Positions 48,771 through 59,769 of a stretch of 64,000 bases of DNA are shown here, piece after piece. The notes beneath the pieces were generated by a model, which had not been told where the DNA came from, searched no databases, and worked only from the letters and a program-made list of their open reading frames with translations. This DNA comes from Proteles cristata cristata (lineage: Eukaryota > Chordata > Mammalia > Carnivora > Hyaenidae). The DNA is taken from NCBI GenBank assembly GCA_017311185.1, contig JAESUZ010002552.1, forward strand, positions 1,674,001 through 1,738,000. Direction: 5' to 3'. The position numbers were made by a program, and so were the translations under genes. Position 1 is the first letter of the stretch. Each line of letters starts with the position of its first letter.

Positions 48771-49416
48771 ATCATAATAATATTTCATTCACAAGGCACC
48801 TGGTAGACATCACCAGAGGGCGGGTCCTTCCTCCCCTCGAAAACTCAGCATGTCTGCCCTGCTCACGACACAGTGCTTGGGCCTGTCATTTGGATTCTGG
48901 AGCAGGCCTGCACTATCCTAAGCCAATGATCAATGCCATTTATCCTCCTGGTATAAATGCATAAAATGGCATCTGCTTTATAAACTTGTCTCTAGTGATT
49001 TAGTTAGGATGAGTCATCGTTCCCGGAGTCTAACCACCTCCGGGGGAACAAGATACATTGGAGTTTCTGGGCCTGCAAAGAGGCCAGACCCTGGACTATA
49101 GCGCGATTCCGGCTCCCCACCGACAAAGACCAGAAGAGAGGCAAAAAGAAAACTGTCATTAGGGTCATAGGATTGTGACTAAGGTGCCTGTGTCCTCACG
49201 TCCTCCTCCCAGCCATCAAGCCTTCCCCAGCCGGTGGTTTCCCTCTCCCCCTTCCCTTATGTCTCAATCCCACTAAAAGCCAGATTGCCTCAATCTGAAA
49301 CCAGAGTCAAGAAGAAGATTCGCGGTTACGCAGGAAGTAGCGGTTTCCTTCTGGGAGAGGAGCGGGGGGCGAACGGGGACTATGGGGGCTGAGGGCCCGG
49401 GGTGCTAGGCTGTTAC

Positions 49417-50238
49417 CTTGAGCAGGTTGAAGAGCAGAGGCAGGGCTCGCAGGGGCAGAAGCTTGGCCACAATGCCCAGGACCAGACTGACGTCCTCCCC
49501 GACACGGCCCGCAAGCTCGACCACTTCCTTGCCCACGCGCTGCAGGGTCGTCTTCCGCAGGCCCAGCACGATGTAGAGGGCGGCCAGGTACTCCTGCATG
49601 GCAGGCACGGTGAACACGAAGGTGCCCCGGCGCCCCGGTTCCACGCACGGGGCCAGAAAAAACCTCAGCGCGTCCCGGCGGAAGACATGGAGCAGCTGGA
49701 ACTCTTCCTCAGTCTTGATGCCGGCTTCCAGGCAGCCACGGACGTCCTCTTCGGAGAAGTAGGTCTTGCGGCAGGACACCCCCTCGTAGGCCAGCTTGCC
49801 CATGGTTCGGGCTGCATAGGCCATCAGGGACAGCTTGGAGGGGTCAGTGCTGTCCAGCATCTCCCCACTGAAGTTCAGACGCAGGAAGCTGGTGTAGATG
49901 CTCGTGAGGGTCTGCCCGGCCGGCGTGGGGGCGTGCAGGAAGTGCAAGGTGGCACAGACGAGCCAGCAATAGGAGGGCAGGAAGCAGGCGGCGGCGATCT
50001 GGTGGTGCCCCTCCAGGTTCCGGGAGAGCATCTGCACCAGGTTGTCACGCTGAGCCGCCGTGGCCGAGATCCCTGTGCCGCCGGCACCGTACCCGCAGTC
50101 TGGCTGGTTGAGGCGGAGCTGGAAGTAGAGCTTCTGCAGGTTGGTATCAGAGAAGCCACAGATCTCGCCATAGCGGCCCACATACTTGCTGGGGATTCGG
50201 CCGATGGCGGAGGGCCGGGTGGTCGCCAGAATGCTGGC
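49417..50238 (-). CDS. NLRX1: NLRX1 coding exon 5 (rest of NACHT)
   Basis: 822 nt encoding residues 284-557. It starts [20 protein letters not shown], a sensor-1-like TTRP segment, and includes the winged-helix and superhelical parts of the NLR ATPase. It ends NLLK at GTAACA. Confidence 0.97.
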
Positions 50239-50348
50239 CTGGGAATGGCACAGTTGGGGGTTAAGAAAGATTTTTGTGCCCTGATTGCCTCACTCCTCAG
50301 AGAGCCCCTGAAGATTGAGTGTCCAAAGATGAAAATGATGGTGACTGT

Positions 50349-50531
50349 GGGGCACCTGGGGGGCTCAGTCAGTTAAGCACCCAACTTTGGCTCAGGTCAC
50401 GATCTTATGGTTCGTAAGTTCAAGCCCCAAGTCGGGCTCCGCACTGACAGCACAGAGCCTGCTTGAGATTCTCTCTCCCTTTCTTCCTCTCCCCTGCTTC
50501 TCAAAATAAATAAATAAAAATTAAAAAAAAG
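50349..50531 (+). mobile_element. SINE in NLRX1 intron 4
   Basis: Flanked by AAAATGATGGTGACTGT and AAAACGATGACCGTAAT; its head is 110 bases from NLRX1 coding exon 5. Confidence 0.88.
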
Positions 50532-50534
50532 AAA

Positions 50535-50745
50535 ACGATGACCGTAATAATTATAACTAACAATTACTGAGCCCCCCCCCGCCCCCCCGCCCCCGAGGAC
50601 CCAGGGCACTGTGCTAAAGTACTTCCTATGAAGCGTCTCCGTTGATGAGTATAGCTCAGGGAGAGGAGGAACAGAACTTGGGGAAGTTAGTGGCTGGGCT
50701 TAAAGACACACAGCTGGGAAGTGGAGGTACAGGTTTGAATTCACC
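50535..50745 (-). mobile_element. MIR fragment with a C-rich run
   Basis: CACTGTGCTAAAGTACTTCC and AAGACACACAGCTGGGAAG text. A poly(C) run at about 50571-50594 sits inside it. Confidence 0.6.
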
Positions 50746-50845
50746 AAGAACCTACACCCCCACACCAATAAACACGAGGGCTCAGGACACAAAACCCTTT
50801 GGGGGCAAGTTACGGGCAGCGGTGGCAAGGCAGGGGGCTGCTTAC

Positions 50846-51465
50846 CTCCGGCAGCATGTATTTCCGCAGCAGGTTGACGATGATGGCAGCGGGCGCCTCC
50901 GGCTTTTCGGGGTCACTGCAAAGCCCTGTCCCAGCTAACCGGAAGTCGAGGTTGAGGTGCTCCAAGCCATGGAGCACAAAGAGCAGGCGGGACCCAACAG
51001 CAGCCAGCAGAGGCAGAATCTCCTTCAGGGGCGTGTAGCGCTGAGCCACAAGTTGGCACAAGGAGGCGGGGGCGGGGCCCAGAGACGACAGATCCTCGCA
51101 GGAAAAGGGGATGAGCAGCTCGAAGGCTGGCAACCGCCCGTAACACCAGTCCAAGACCATCTTGCGCACCAGCGTGCTCTTCCCCGTGCCCACCGTCCCG
51201 TAGAGCACCACCGTCTGCACCTGGCGCCCACAGGCATCTGGGTCAAAGAGGTGGGGCAGGGCCAGCGGGGGGAGACCCGCTAGAGGGGGCTGGTGCTCCA
51301 GGGCCAGCTCTGCCGTTGGGCGAAGCAGCTCATCTGGGGCGCTCTCGCGGATCACAGGGTCTACATGGACCGTGTCAAGTGCAAAGGTCGGGCCGAACTG
51401 GCGCTCCTCTCTGGGCAGCCGGCTGAACCACTCGGCCAGATTCCGGCGGTACTGCTGGACAGCTT
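50846..51465 (-). CDS. NLRX1: NLRX1 coding exon 4 (NACHT start, Walker A)
   Basis: 620 nt encoding residues 77-283, from [20 protein letters not shown] to [10 protein letters not shown]. It contains Walker [10 protein letters not shown] and the [10 protein letters not shown] segment. It ends on a codon boundary at a GTAAGC donor. Confidence 0.97.
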
Positions 51466-51544
51466 CTGAATGGGAAGGCAAGGGGGATGTGTCAAGGAAA
51501 GGGACTGGAAGATGCAGGAGCTTAGAGTCAAATCACAGGACCAG

Positions 51545-51774
51545 GGGGTGCCTAGGTGGCTCAGTTGGTTATGCATCCGACTTTGGCTCGGGTCATGATC
51601 TGGCGGTTCGTGGGTTCGAGCCCCACGTCAGGCTCTGTGCTGACAGCTAGCTCAGAGCCCGGAGCCTGTTTCAGATTCTGTATCTACCTCTTTCTCTGAC
51701 CCTCCCCTGCTCACACTGTCTCTATCTCTCTCTCTCTCTCACTCAGAAATAAAACATTAAAAAAAAATTGTTTT
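51545..51774 (+). mobile_element. SINEC_Fc SINE in NLRX1 intron 3
   Basis: Flanked by AAATCACAGGACCAG and AAATCACAGGGCCAG; about 80 bases upstream of NLRX1 coding exon 4. Confidence 0.9.
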
Positions 51775-52223
51775 AAATCACAGGGCCAGGATACCGAGTC
51801 TCAGCATGGTGCTGTATGTATAGGACTCCCTCAGACAATAGACTGCCCAGAAAGTTTGGAACGCCCTTTACAGAAAGTGACAAGCCGTAAGACAAGTGAC
51901 GCCAAAACCTGGGTTGACGGGTTGCGTGGTTGTCTGTGTGCAATCTCCACCTGATTGTCAGACCCGGTTTGTTGACGGGAGATGTGGCCTATCCCTCCCA
52001 GTGCTTTGTACATGGAAGTGTGGGGCGTACCGCACAGGTGTCGCAGGGAGGGATACACGGACAGGTGGATGATAGTCTGGGGGGGGGGGTGTTGGCCCAC
52101 TGATGGATCCTCTCTGCCTCCTTCTTCCTGCCTGCTCCTCCCTCCAGACCCCTCCCCCATAATCCCCATCAAGACCCCATTCAGCCCCTCTCCTCAGGCT
52201 GACTGAGCAGTCAGTCTCTTTAC

Positions 52224-52312
52224 CAGATGTAGAGATGACTTGGGACACCTGTCCATGCCTTCTGGGTGGAGGACCACTGCCTGCTGAGCTTCCATGGTGA
52301 CGTATAAAGACC
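52224..52312 (-). CDS. NLRX1: NLRX1 coding exon 3 (residues 47-76)
   Basis: 89 nt after CTCAG encoding VFIRHHGSSAGSGPPPRRHG, QVSQVISTS, ending at GTAAAG. The FIRHHGSS motif is shared with human NLRX1. Confidence 0.93.
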
Positions 52313-52776
52313 CTGAGAGCAAGAAGGGGTGAGCTGGGGCTTGGCTGCTGGGCTCAGCCTCTGCACAGGTTCAGAGCCCAGGCCTGTCTGAACTGCTGGA
52401 CTTCGAGCTTCGTGAGATCCAGGCCTGACCCTGGACACCCAAGTAGAGAGCATTATCAGACTCTCACATTCTTCCTAGGGGCTGAGGCCCTGCCCCACCC
52501 CACCCCCGCTCTGCTGACTGCTGGCCTGGAGCTCAGGCTGGCCACTGCCAGACTCCACCCACTTCCTCAAAGACCTTCCTCCCTCTGGCCGCCCACCGTT
52601 GCTTGTAGATGATGTAAAGCAACTTCATGTCAGGCCTGGTGGCTGACTCTGTACCCTCCCTACCCCCAGAAAACCAATCTCGCCCACAAGGGATCAAGAT
52701 CTCTCAGAGTCCTGACCCTTCCCAGGCTACTCGGCTCTGCCCAGATGTGTTCTAAGGCAAGACATGAAGGCCTCAC

Positions 52777-52846
52777 CTAGAGAGCCCAAGGGAACGCACC
52801 CCTCGATGGGGCCAATTCCAGTGGCTCAGGAAAGGGATTCGGCCAT
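52777..52846 (-). CDS. NLRX1: NLRX1 coding exon 2 (residues 24-46)
   Basis: 70 nt after CTGCAG encoding GRIPFLSHWNWPHRGVRSLG, ending two bases into an arginine codon at GTGAGG. It is rich in Arg, His and Trp with no acidic residue after the first, as expected for the targeting segment. Confidence 0.92.
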
Positions 52847-53029
52847 CTGCAGAGAGAAAGGGGAAGGAAGAAATAGCATCCAGAGCCCATCCGCATTTTC
52901 CCACCAATACACAGACTCCGTGTCTACGTTAAATCTCCCATTATTTGTTTATATAACATCACACACTGACCCTTTGTAGCAGTTACTATCTAAGTTTATA
53001 TCTTATTGTATAAGAATATTTGATGAACA

Positions 53030-53165
53030 GTCCTTTCCACCCCGCCCCCTCCATGAGAGCAGGGACCATATCTGTTTTGGTTCACAATTACATACTTAAA
53101 ACTCAGCACAGGGTCTGGCCCCTGGCCCACACTTAGGACATATCTGCTGCATGCAGAACGAAATC
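53030..53165. mobile_element. L2-like fragment
   Basis: GAGAGCAGGGACCATATCTG and CACTTAGGACATATCTGC text. Confidence 0.5.
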
Positions 53166-53392
53166 AGACAAGTGATCCGAGACTCCTATAGCTACAGGGA
53201 CCCTCAAAGGTCATCTAGCTGGACTCCCTTTTCTTAGGATGGGGAAAACAGAAGCTCAGGGAGGTGAGGTGGCTTGCCCAAGGCCAAGGGCTCCCGAATC
53301 ACAGAGTTAGGGCTACCCCCGGTGTCTCCCTCTTAGAGACACCACCTGGACCTTGAAGACAATGGAGAAACAAACCGCTGCTTCCTGCTCAC

Positions 53393-53462
53393 CTGCTGAC
53401 TGGCGGACTCCTCCCAGACCAGGGCCCCAAGGGGCCTTGGGGAAATGGCAAACCCACCTCAT
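53393..53462 (-). CDS. NLRX1: NLRX1 coding exon 1 (residues 1-23)
   Basis: Starts MRWVCHFPKAPWGPGLGGVR in a good start context (ACCATGA). The exon probably begins at 53489 after TTGCAG and ends at a GTGAGC donor. The arginine/lysine-bearing, acid-free leader fits a mitochondrial presequence. An earlier in-frame ATG spans the acceptor and would not be in the mRNA. Confidence 0.9.
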
Positions 53463-53489
53463 GGTAGGAAAGGTCAGAGCCCAGTGCCC

Positions 53490-54879
53490 CTGCAAGGAGA
53501 TTTAGGTGAACGGACCGTACACACACACCCACCTACCCACCCCCGTCCCCCTGTGCAGGCCACAGAAAGGCCCTTCTCCTCAGGGAACATCAGCCGTCCC
53601 TTAAATGTCAGCACTGCCGAAGCCCTGACCTGGCTTGGACCGACTCCCTCTCCTATACCCCCTACTTGAGGGATCTCATTTCATCTCTACACCTGCTTCT
53701 CCTCTGAGCCCTCACGAGTGCCTTTCTCCCAAGTTCCAGCCTGGCGAACCGCTTTATTTAGGTGTCTTTTTTTTTTTTTTCTTTTTTTCGCTTGGCTGCC
53801 AGCAAGCTCCGATGAGTCCTGTGTTCATCTTCAATGGCTTTTCTGAGCCTATGTTTCCAAGTAACAATTATCCAGTCTCTCCTGTGTTTTCTCCCCAGCT
53901 CTCTCGCCCTGTTAGCTGAGTTTTAATGATTTTATCGTTTTATCTTCTCTGTGACTTTTATGTAAGCCGCCTTTGAGGCTGGCATAAATAATAAATGAAT
54001 GGATGAACTTCCTACTTGACATCTCCGTATGGCTATCCTGCCCGGGCTTCATGGCTTCACCCATGCACCCCTCACCCCCCACCCCTTTTAGTTACTTTAT
54101 TGCTTTGTCTTCCCAATCACACCTTTATACTAGACACCTGACCTCTCCAGTCTTCAAACACTTTCTCCCTTCCTTCGTACACTTGAAACAGTCCTACGGA
54201 CTCCTCCTCAAACTGTTTTTGCCAGCCTGCTTCTGTGGCATTTTCTGTGCTCCCTCGGACCCTCTGGAGACTTCTGCGGACCCCCTTCTCCTCCTTCCCA
54301 GCCTCTGCCTTCAGGCTCACCCCCCTCCATTCTGATCCCTCATCTCAGCCACCAATCACCTCCTTAAAATCCTAGGTTATATACAGAGTCCAAACACCCA
54401 CGCAAGCTATTTTTCAGGGTATTCCCAGCCCCTACCTCAGTAGCCAAGTTCACCAAATTTCTGCTAGCACTTTCCTGAACTGTTCATACACTTTCTCGGG
54501 CTTAGAATGGCCTTTCTCCCCTGTCAGAATCCTACCCAATTGTTTAAGACCCTGCTCCAAGGTCCCCTCTCCCCGGAAGTCTCCCCTGACGCCCCTTAAA
54601 TGGAGCGCGCTGTCATTTGGCACCTGGTCCGCCCTGCAAAGTGGCTCCTTAAGGGCGGGGCGCGTTCTGGGGAAAATCGGCTGCCTGGGGCCCACCCACC
54701 AGCAGGGCCCACCAGTGGAGCGGCCGGGGCCAGAGCAGAGGTCAAGGGGCTGGAGAAGGGTTAAGAGAGGGCCCCGGAAAGCATAGGAAGCTCGGGGAAA
54801 CTAACTCCGTGGGACAAAGTCAGATCCAGGGCCACTGCCTCAAGACGGGGATCACCGCGCGGGCCTAGAGGTGAGGGCA
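53490..54879 (-). other. Probable NLRX1 5' intron
   Basis: Between the presumed promoter and coding exon 1. It holds a T-rich run near 53770, an L2-like fragment at 54400-54640, and otherwise unremarkable unique sequence. Confidence 0.6.
54400..54640. mobile_element. L2-like fragment
   Basis: AAGACCCTGCTCCAAGGTCC and GAAGTCTCCCCTGACGCCCC text. Confidence 0.5.
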
Positions 54880-55460
54880 CTCTCCAAAGATCATTGCCAA
54901 GTAGCGGGCACAGCGGGGACAGTACGGGGCTGTGCTCAGGGCTCCTCCCCCCAAACTGGGTCGCCAACAGCTCTCCCCGCTCCCGCTGGCTTCGGAGCCC
55001 AAGGGGAGAGGCTGCCGGCAAGCCGGCCGCTCAGCGCACCCGCTCGCTCCTCCGGGTCCGGGGCTTGACTTCACCGAAGCAGCGGCCCAGCCGGGGTCGG
55101 GGGCGAGGGGCGTCGCAGCCGACCGGGCCTTCCCCCCGCGGCGACCGGCGTCTCCCGCTTCCTCCCAGAGGCCCCCGCTCGGCGCGGCCCGCCCGCCCCG
55201 CCCCGCCGGCCTGCGCGGCCCGGGCAGCGGGCCCCGGCCGCGGGCAGCGGGGAGGACCGCCCGGACGCCGGCGGCCCGCGGAGGAAGGGGACGGTGACCG
55301 GAGCCCCGCGCCGCGGAGAGCAGGCCGGGAGGGGGGAAGGGGGGGAGTCCCGGCGCGTCCCCCCCCTCCTTCGTGCCCGCCCCCCGCCGCTCCGGGCCTC
55401 CATCCAGGCGCGCACCGCCGCCGCCGCCCGCACTGCCCTCTGCAGGTCACCATGCGCCAG
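54880..55460 (-). promoter_or_regulatory. CpG island, probable NLRX1 promoter and first non-coding exon
   Basis: About 0.6 kb of very GC-rich, CpG-dense sequence (peak 55130-55430), 1.4 kb upstream of the first recognised NLRX1 exon. It is the only CpG island between the ABCG4 3' end and NLRX1, so it most likely drives NLRX1. The first exon boundary cannot be fixed without transcripts. Confidence 0.7.
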
Positions 55461-56999
55461 TGCCGTCCAGCTACCTCTCCCCTCAGCAGGCGGGGCTTGC
55501 TGTTGTGCCCATTATACAGACCGAGGAGCTGCCGTGCAGAGGGTGGAATGACTCGCGCAGGTTGACCCAGTTAGGAAGTGGAAGGGCCAGGATGAGAGTT
55601 CCAGGCCTCGATCTTCCGGTCTCACCCCTAGGCACTCCTGAGGCACTTACCCGCCCCCGGGGGCCTTCCCTCTGTGCCTCTTCACCTCGCAGCCTACCTC
55701 CGAGTAGAGATCAGAGTCGAGGCCTTGGTGGGCCCTCCCCCCATACCTGGCCCTCTTCAGACCCCAAAGCTCTGTGAATGGCTTCTGGTCACTTTGATCA
55801 AGAAAGGAGTAAGAATGAGGGCTCCCACCCCAACTTGCTCTGCTTGTCTGGCACCCAGTCATGGCCTAGCCCTGGGGCTTCCTGGTCCTCAGAGCCCTCA
55901 CTGTCATCCCTGTGGCTCCACACGGGAACACCCAGGGCCCTAGCAGCTGATGGAGCAGCCACCCACCGCCCACAGCCAGGGCATGCCTCCACATGCAAAC
56001 AGGTGTGCAATGTACACTGAACAGGAAAAGCAAGAGGAAAGCCATAGACAGGCACCTGGAGGCAAGGTTGGAAAGGCGGCTTCATGTTCTCTACCCTCCA
56101 TCCAGAAGAAGACAGCGTTGATATTTCATTAACTCGCATAGACCTATGTTCGTTCACCGAATACATAGTACCGGGTTGGTAGTGAGCAACCAGAACAAGG
56201 CCTGCAGGGTCCAGACCACAGCAGCTCCCCTCCAGGTAGCCAAAATGATGCGCGTTCAGAAGCAGACAGAAGCCTTTGGAAAGGCTAGGGGAGGAAGTTG
56301 CTAACTGCCCCTGGCAGAGAAGGTGACATTTGAATTGGATCTTGAATAAGTCTGGGAAGGGAAGGGCATTCCAGACAGCAGGGGAAATGGGACATTTTCA
56401 TTTTAAGAGAAGCTCCGAAAGGGGAGTGGAATGGGGGGGAGGGAAGGGGAGGTAGAGCAACGCTATGAATGTGGTCTCAGGGGTGACATTTCAGACCCGG
56501 GGGACTCTTCCAGCTTCACTCCCCCTACCCAGCCTCGTGCGAGGCAGACAGGCCCCCGCTGCAGTTACTGGACACAGCTCAGAGCAAACCACTCCCCTCC
56601 CCCACCCCCAGTGGGTATGACAGCCACGTCGGCTTTATTAATAACATATAATTTGCCTGGCCTCTTGCAAACAGAAGTACCATGAGTCATGCTGTGGGCA
56701 TGTGCTCTGTCGTCTGACCTCAGGATAGGGCACCAGGTGCTGTAGACCCCATAGCGTGGAGAACTGCCTTAATCATCTCTGCCCTCCAGCCCCCTGCACA
56801 GGCCCTGGCACAGAAGGCGGCTGCGTTGAAGGAAATGATCTCTGAGCCCAGGGAGGCTGGCACTCAGGGAGAGCAGGCCCCTTCCTAAGCATGCTTGGAC
56901 AGGCAGAGGGCATTCCTGCCACACTCCTGCAGTTAATGGGACCAGTGGGAGAAATCATAGGTGGCTCACGATGGCAAGCGCACAGTATCTAAAGAGCTT

Positions 57000-57110
57000 G
57001 CTCAGGTCGCTTCTCCAAGCCTCGGTTTTCTTCTCTGGGAAAGGAGGAAATGATAATACTCATCCCAGCAGCCTCGTGGGGTTACTGTAAGCATCGAAAG
57101 AGCTTTCTTT
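57000..57110 (+). mobile_element. MIR fragment
   Basis: CCTCGGTTTTCTTCTCTGGG and GGGGTTACTGTAAGCATCG text. Confidence 0.55.
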
Positions 57111-57343
57111 GCAAACACACAAGCCACTCTACAAAATGTTCTCTGTGACTAAATGCCCCTTGCCAGCTCTGGAATGGCCGTTCGTCTCCTTTAGCTCCCA
57201 AGGGCTCTTACCAGCGTGTGAATTTATAAGTGTTTTACTCTTTTAGGAGTGTTTACATTTTGAAAGAGAAAATAAAGATGAAGAATCTTTAGAAGGCTTC
57301 ATGGTGGGACTTCGTACCCTCTGATTTTAAAAAGCCACCTGCA

Positions 57344-57568
57344 AGGGCGCCTGGGTGGCTTAGTCGGTTAAGCTCCGACTTTCGTTTAGGTCATGATCTC
57401 GCGATTCGTGGGTTCGAGCCCCGCGTCGGGCTCTGTGCTGACTGCCAGCTCAGAGCCTGGAGCCTCTTTCAGTCTGTGTCTCCCTCTCTCTCTGACTCTC
57501 CCCTGCTCACGCTGTCTCTCTCTCTCTCTCCTAGAAAGAAATAAAATAAAATAAATAAAAATAAAAAC
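57344..57568 (+). mobile_element. SINEC_Fc SINE, young subfamily
   Basis: Flanked by a perfect TTTAAAAAGCCACCTGCA duplication. Confidence 0.93.
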
Positions 57569-57720
57569 ATTTAAAAAGCCACCTGCAGGCATTACTCCTG
57601 GGGTAAAGGGCAGCACCCAGAATAGCCCCTAAAGCTAGCTAGGGTTCCAGAAGCTAGGATTCTGACTTCTTCCCACTTCCCACCACCACTCTGAACCTCC
57701 CGTGAGAAAGTATATCTCCA

Positions 57721-57932
57721 GAGGTACCTGGGTGGCTCAGTCACTTAAGCGTCCAACTCTTGATTTCAGCTCAGATCATGATCTCACGGTTCATGGGTTT
57801 GAGCCCTGCATCAGGTTCTGTGCTGACAGCTCAGTGCCTGGAGCCTGCTTGGGAGTCTGTCTCCCTCTCTCTCTCTGCCCCTCCCCCACTCGTGCTCTAC
57901 CTCTCTCTCTCAAAAATAAATAATTTAAAAAA
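57721..57932 (+). mobile_element. SINEC_Fc SINE, left arm of an inverted pair
   Basis: Complete copy meeting the next one tail to tail. Confidence 0.9.
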
Positions 57933-58167
57933 ATTTTTTTAATGTTTTATTTATTTCTGAGACAGTGAGAGAGAGAGAGAGAGGGAGGGAGACAGCGTGA
58001 GCAGGGGAGGGTCAGAGACAGAGGGAGACATAGAATCTGAAACAGCTACCAGACCCTGAGCTAGCTGTCAGCACAGAGCCCAATGTGGGGCTTGAACCCA
58101 CGAACCATGAGATCATGACCTGAGCCGAAGTCAGACGCTTAACCGACTGAGCCACCCAGGTGCCCCA
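57933..58167 (-). mobile_element. SINEC_Fc SINE, right arm of an inverted pair
   Basis: Complete reverse copy, followed by an A-rich stretch and a TCCATCTCCAG that resembles the TATATCTCCAG before the left arm. Confidence 0.9.
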
Positions 58168-58794
58168 AATATTTTTAAAAATTAAAAAAAAAAAGTCCAT
58201 CTCCAGGCAGGCACCCAACCAGGTATAGAATAGACCCTCATTTAGCCCAGGACAATTTAGCTCTGCAGGTAGCACGAGCAGGGTGGTCCTGGCAGCTGGT
58301 AGGGTAGATGCCAGTCCTTTCCGAGCTTCAAGATCAGGAAGGAAGAGGGTGAGACAATGCGCTGCTTCTTGGGTCATCTTGCCACCAGCCTTCAAGGACT
58401 TCTGGGCAATTTCCTACTCCAAGCCTCAGACCAGCAACCCACGTCCAGGCCTGGTGGCTGATGGCTTAGCCCTGATAAGTGTGGCCCGGGAACGGGGCAG
58501 GGGGGTGGGGGTCAGGAAAGAAGAGAGGAAGAAAAAGAGAAATCTGGGGTAAGCTCAGTGAGGTCCCTGTTGTTCTCATCCTAGAGCTTAGGCTCCGGGG
58601 TCTTTCCTGCTGTTCGTTGCCCTTCGTGACCACTAACACATGCCCCCCCGCCCCCCCATAGGCACAACTGGGTTCAGTGACTTCTGGAGAAAGAGACATG
58701 TATCACTTGGTGAGAACACACCCATGCAACAGACACAGGGCACCCACACATAGCACAAAAACCCACCCTAATCAGCATCCTTGGCCAGTGCCAA

Positions 58795-58960
58795 GAATGA
58801 GGAGTCTGGCAGCAGAAGACCTGGTTCCCGGACCTGGTTTCACCTCCATTAGCTAAGGGTCCTTGGGCAAGTTCCTTAGCCCAGGTCTCAGTTTCCACAT
58901 CTGCAAAATGGGTTATCATGAGGGATGATGCAGAGTGAGCACGGGACTTCCTTGAGATAA
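58795..58960 (+). mobile_element. MIR
   Basis: GGGTCCTTGGGCAAGTTCC and CATCTGCAAAATGGGTTATC text. Confidence 0.75.
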
Positions 58961-59163
58961 TGAACATGAAGCATTTGTAATATATAAAGCATAATACACG
59001 TACTTCATAGGCTGACATATACTAGCTTGACTTACCACCCACTGCCACGAACTCCCCAAAACACGCAGACTTCTTTTAGATGCTTCGAAGACCCCTCCCA
59101 GCCCACGGGACTGGGTGCCACGCCCATACACGCTTAAACACCACATACTGTATAAATATAGGT

Positions 59164-59169
59164 TTTATT
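59164..59169 (-). terminator. ABCG4 polyadenylation signal AATAAA
   Basis: AATAAA on the minus strand, 1.5 kb after the stop codon. It is the first canonical signal in that direction that I see. Confidence 0.75.
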
Positions 59170-59715
59170 AATAATGGGGTGAAATCTCACAAATACAACT
59201 GGCATCTCTGGGTGATGGGAGAATCCGTGGCAGGACAAGAGAAGGTATGTGTACAAGACTTGGGGGGTGGAGAGAGGCCTGGGGGAAGGGGAGATCAGAA
59301 GTAGCATGAGCCTGGACCTACCACAACAGCCAGACACGCTCTGTGTCTGTCGCTCTGGTGCCCAGGGGCCACCGTGGCTGCTGGGAAGGGCGTGGAGAGA
59401 CCCAGACGGGAGTTTGAATGAGCAGCAAGCAGCCGGGGAAGGGGTAAGAGAGTGAGAATACCAGCCTGATGCACAAAAGTGGGGGCATGGGGTGGCAGGC
59501 AGCCAAGGCCAACGGATGCCCGTGCTTGTGCTTGTGTTGGCTACTGAACTCCAGGGAGATGGTGCCCGGTGCCACCCCTGGCTTGGAGGGGAAGGAAGAC
59601 TCGGGGGTAGACACCTGCAGATCCCGGAGACACCCCGGGCAGCATCGGCCTCGTCCTCACAGTCAAAGCGCCATGCCCAGGAGGAGGCCGGCACTGCCCT
59701 TCCTGCAGCACCGAT

Positions 59716-59769
59716 CGCCACCACCGCCGCCGCCACCGCTGCCGCCACCACCACCCTGCCACCATCACT
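59716..59769. repeat. CCG/CCA triplet-rich tract in ABCG4 3' UTR
   Basis: Imperfect run of CCACCG, CCGCCA and CCACCA units, read as GGT/GGC on the transcript strand. Confidence 0.85.

Larger units (their letters stand above)
46675..49416 (-). other. NLRX1 intron between coding exons 5 and 6
   Basis: The largest intron within the coding part (2.7 kb). It contains L2-like and MIR fragments and one reverse SINE, with no further exon visible. Confidence 0.85.
43475..53489 (-). other. NLRX1: NLRX1 gene (coding part and 3' UTR)
   Basis: Nine coding exons join without frameshift to 975 codons, the human length. NLRX1 is the NLR-family member targeted to mitochondria. It has been reported to restrain MAVS and NF-kB signalling and to affect reactive oxygen and autophagy. 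The product has an N-terminal targeting region (about 1-86), a NACHT domain with Walker [10 protein letters not shown] at residues 166-174, and C-terminal leucine-rich repeats from about residue 665. The motif at the Walker B position is [10 protein letters not shown], without the usual acidic pair, as in human NLRX1. Upstream non-coding exons must reach toward the CpG island near 55 kb. The targeting region differs most from what I remember of human. Confidence 0.97.
55461..59144. other. Intergenic region between NLRX1 and ABCG4
   Basis: Contains three SINEs (two of them tail to tail) and MIR-like and L2-like fragments. No coding sequence is recognised. Confidence 0.75.

Noticed and set aside
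49402..50376. Open frame of 324 codons on the plus strand
   Set aside because: It runs antisense across NLRX1 coding exon 5. GC-rich coding DNA often leaves the opposite strand open; the product has no recognisable domain.
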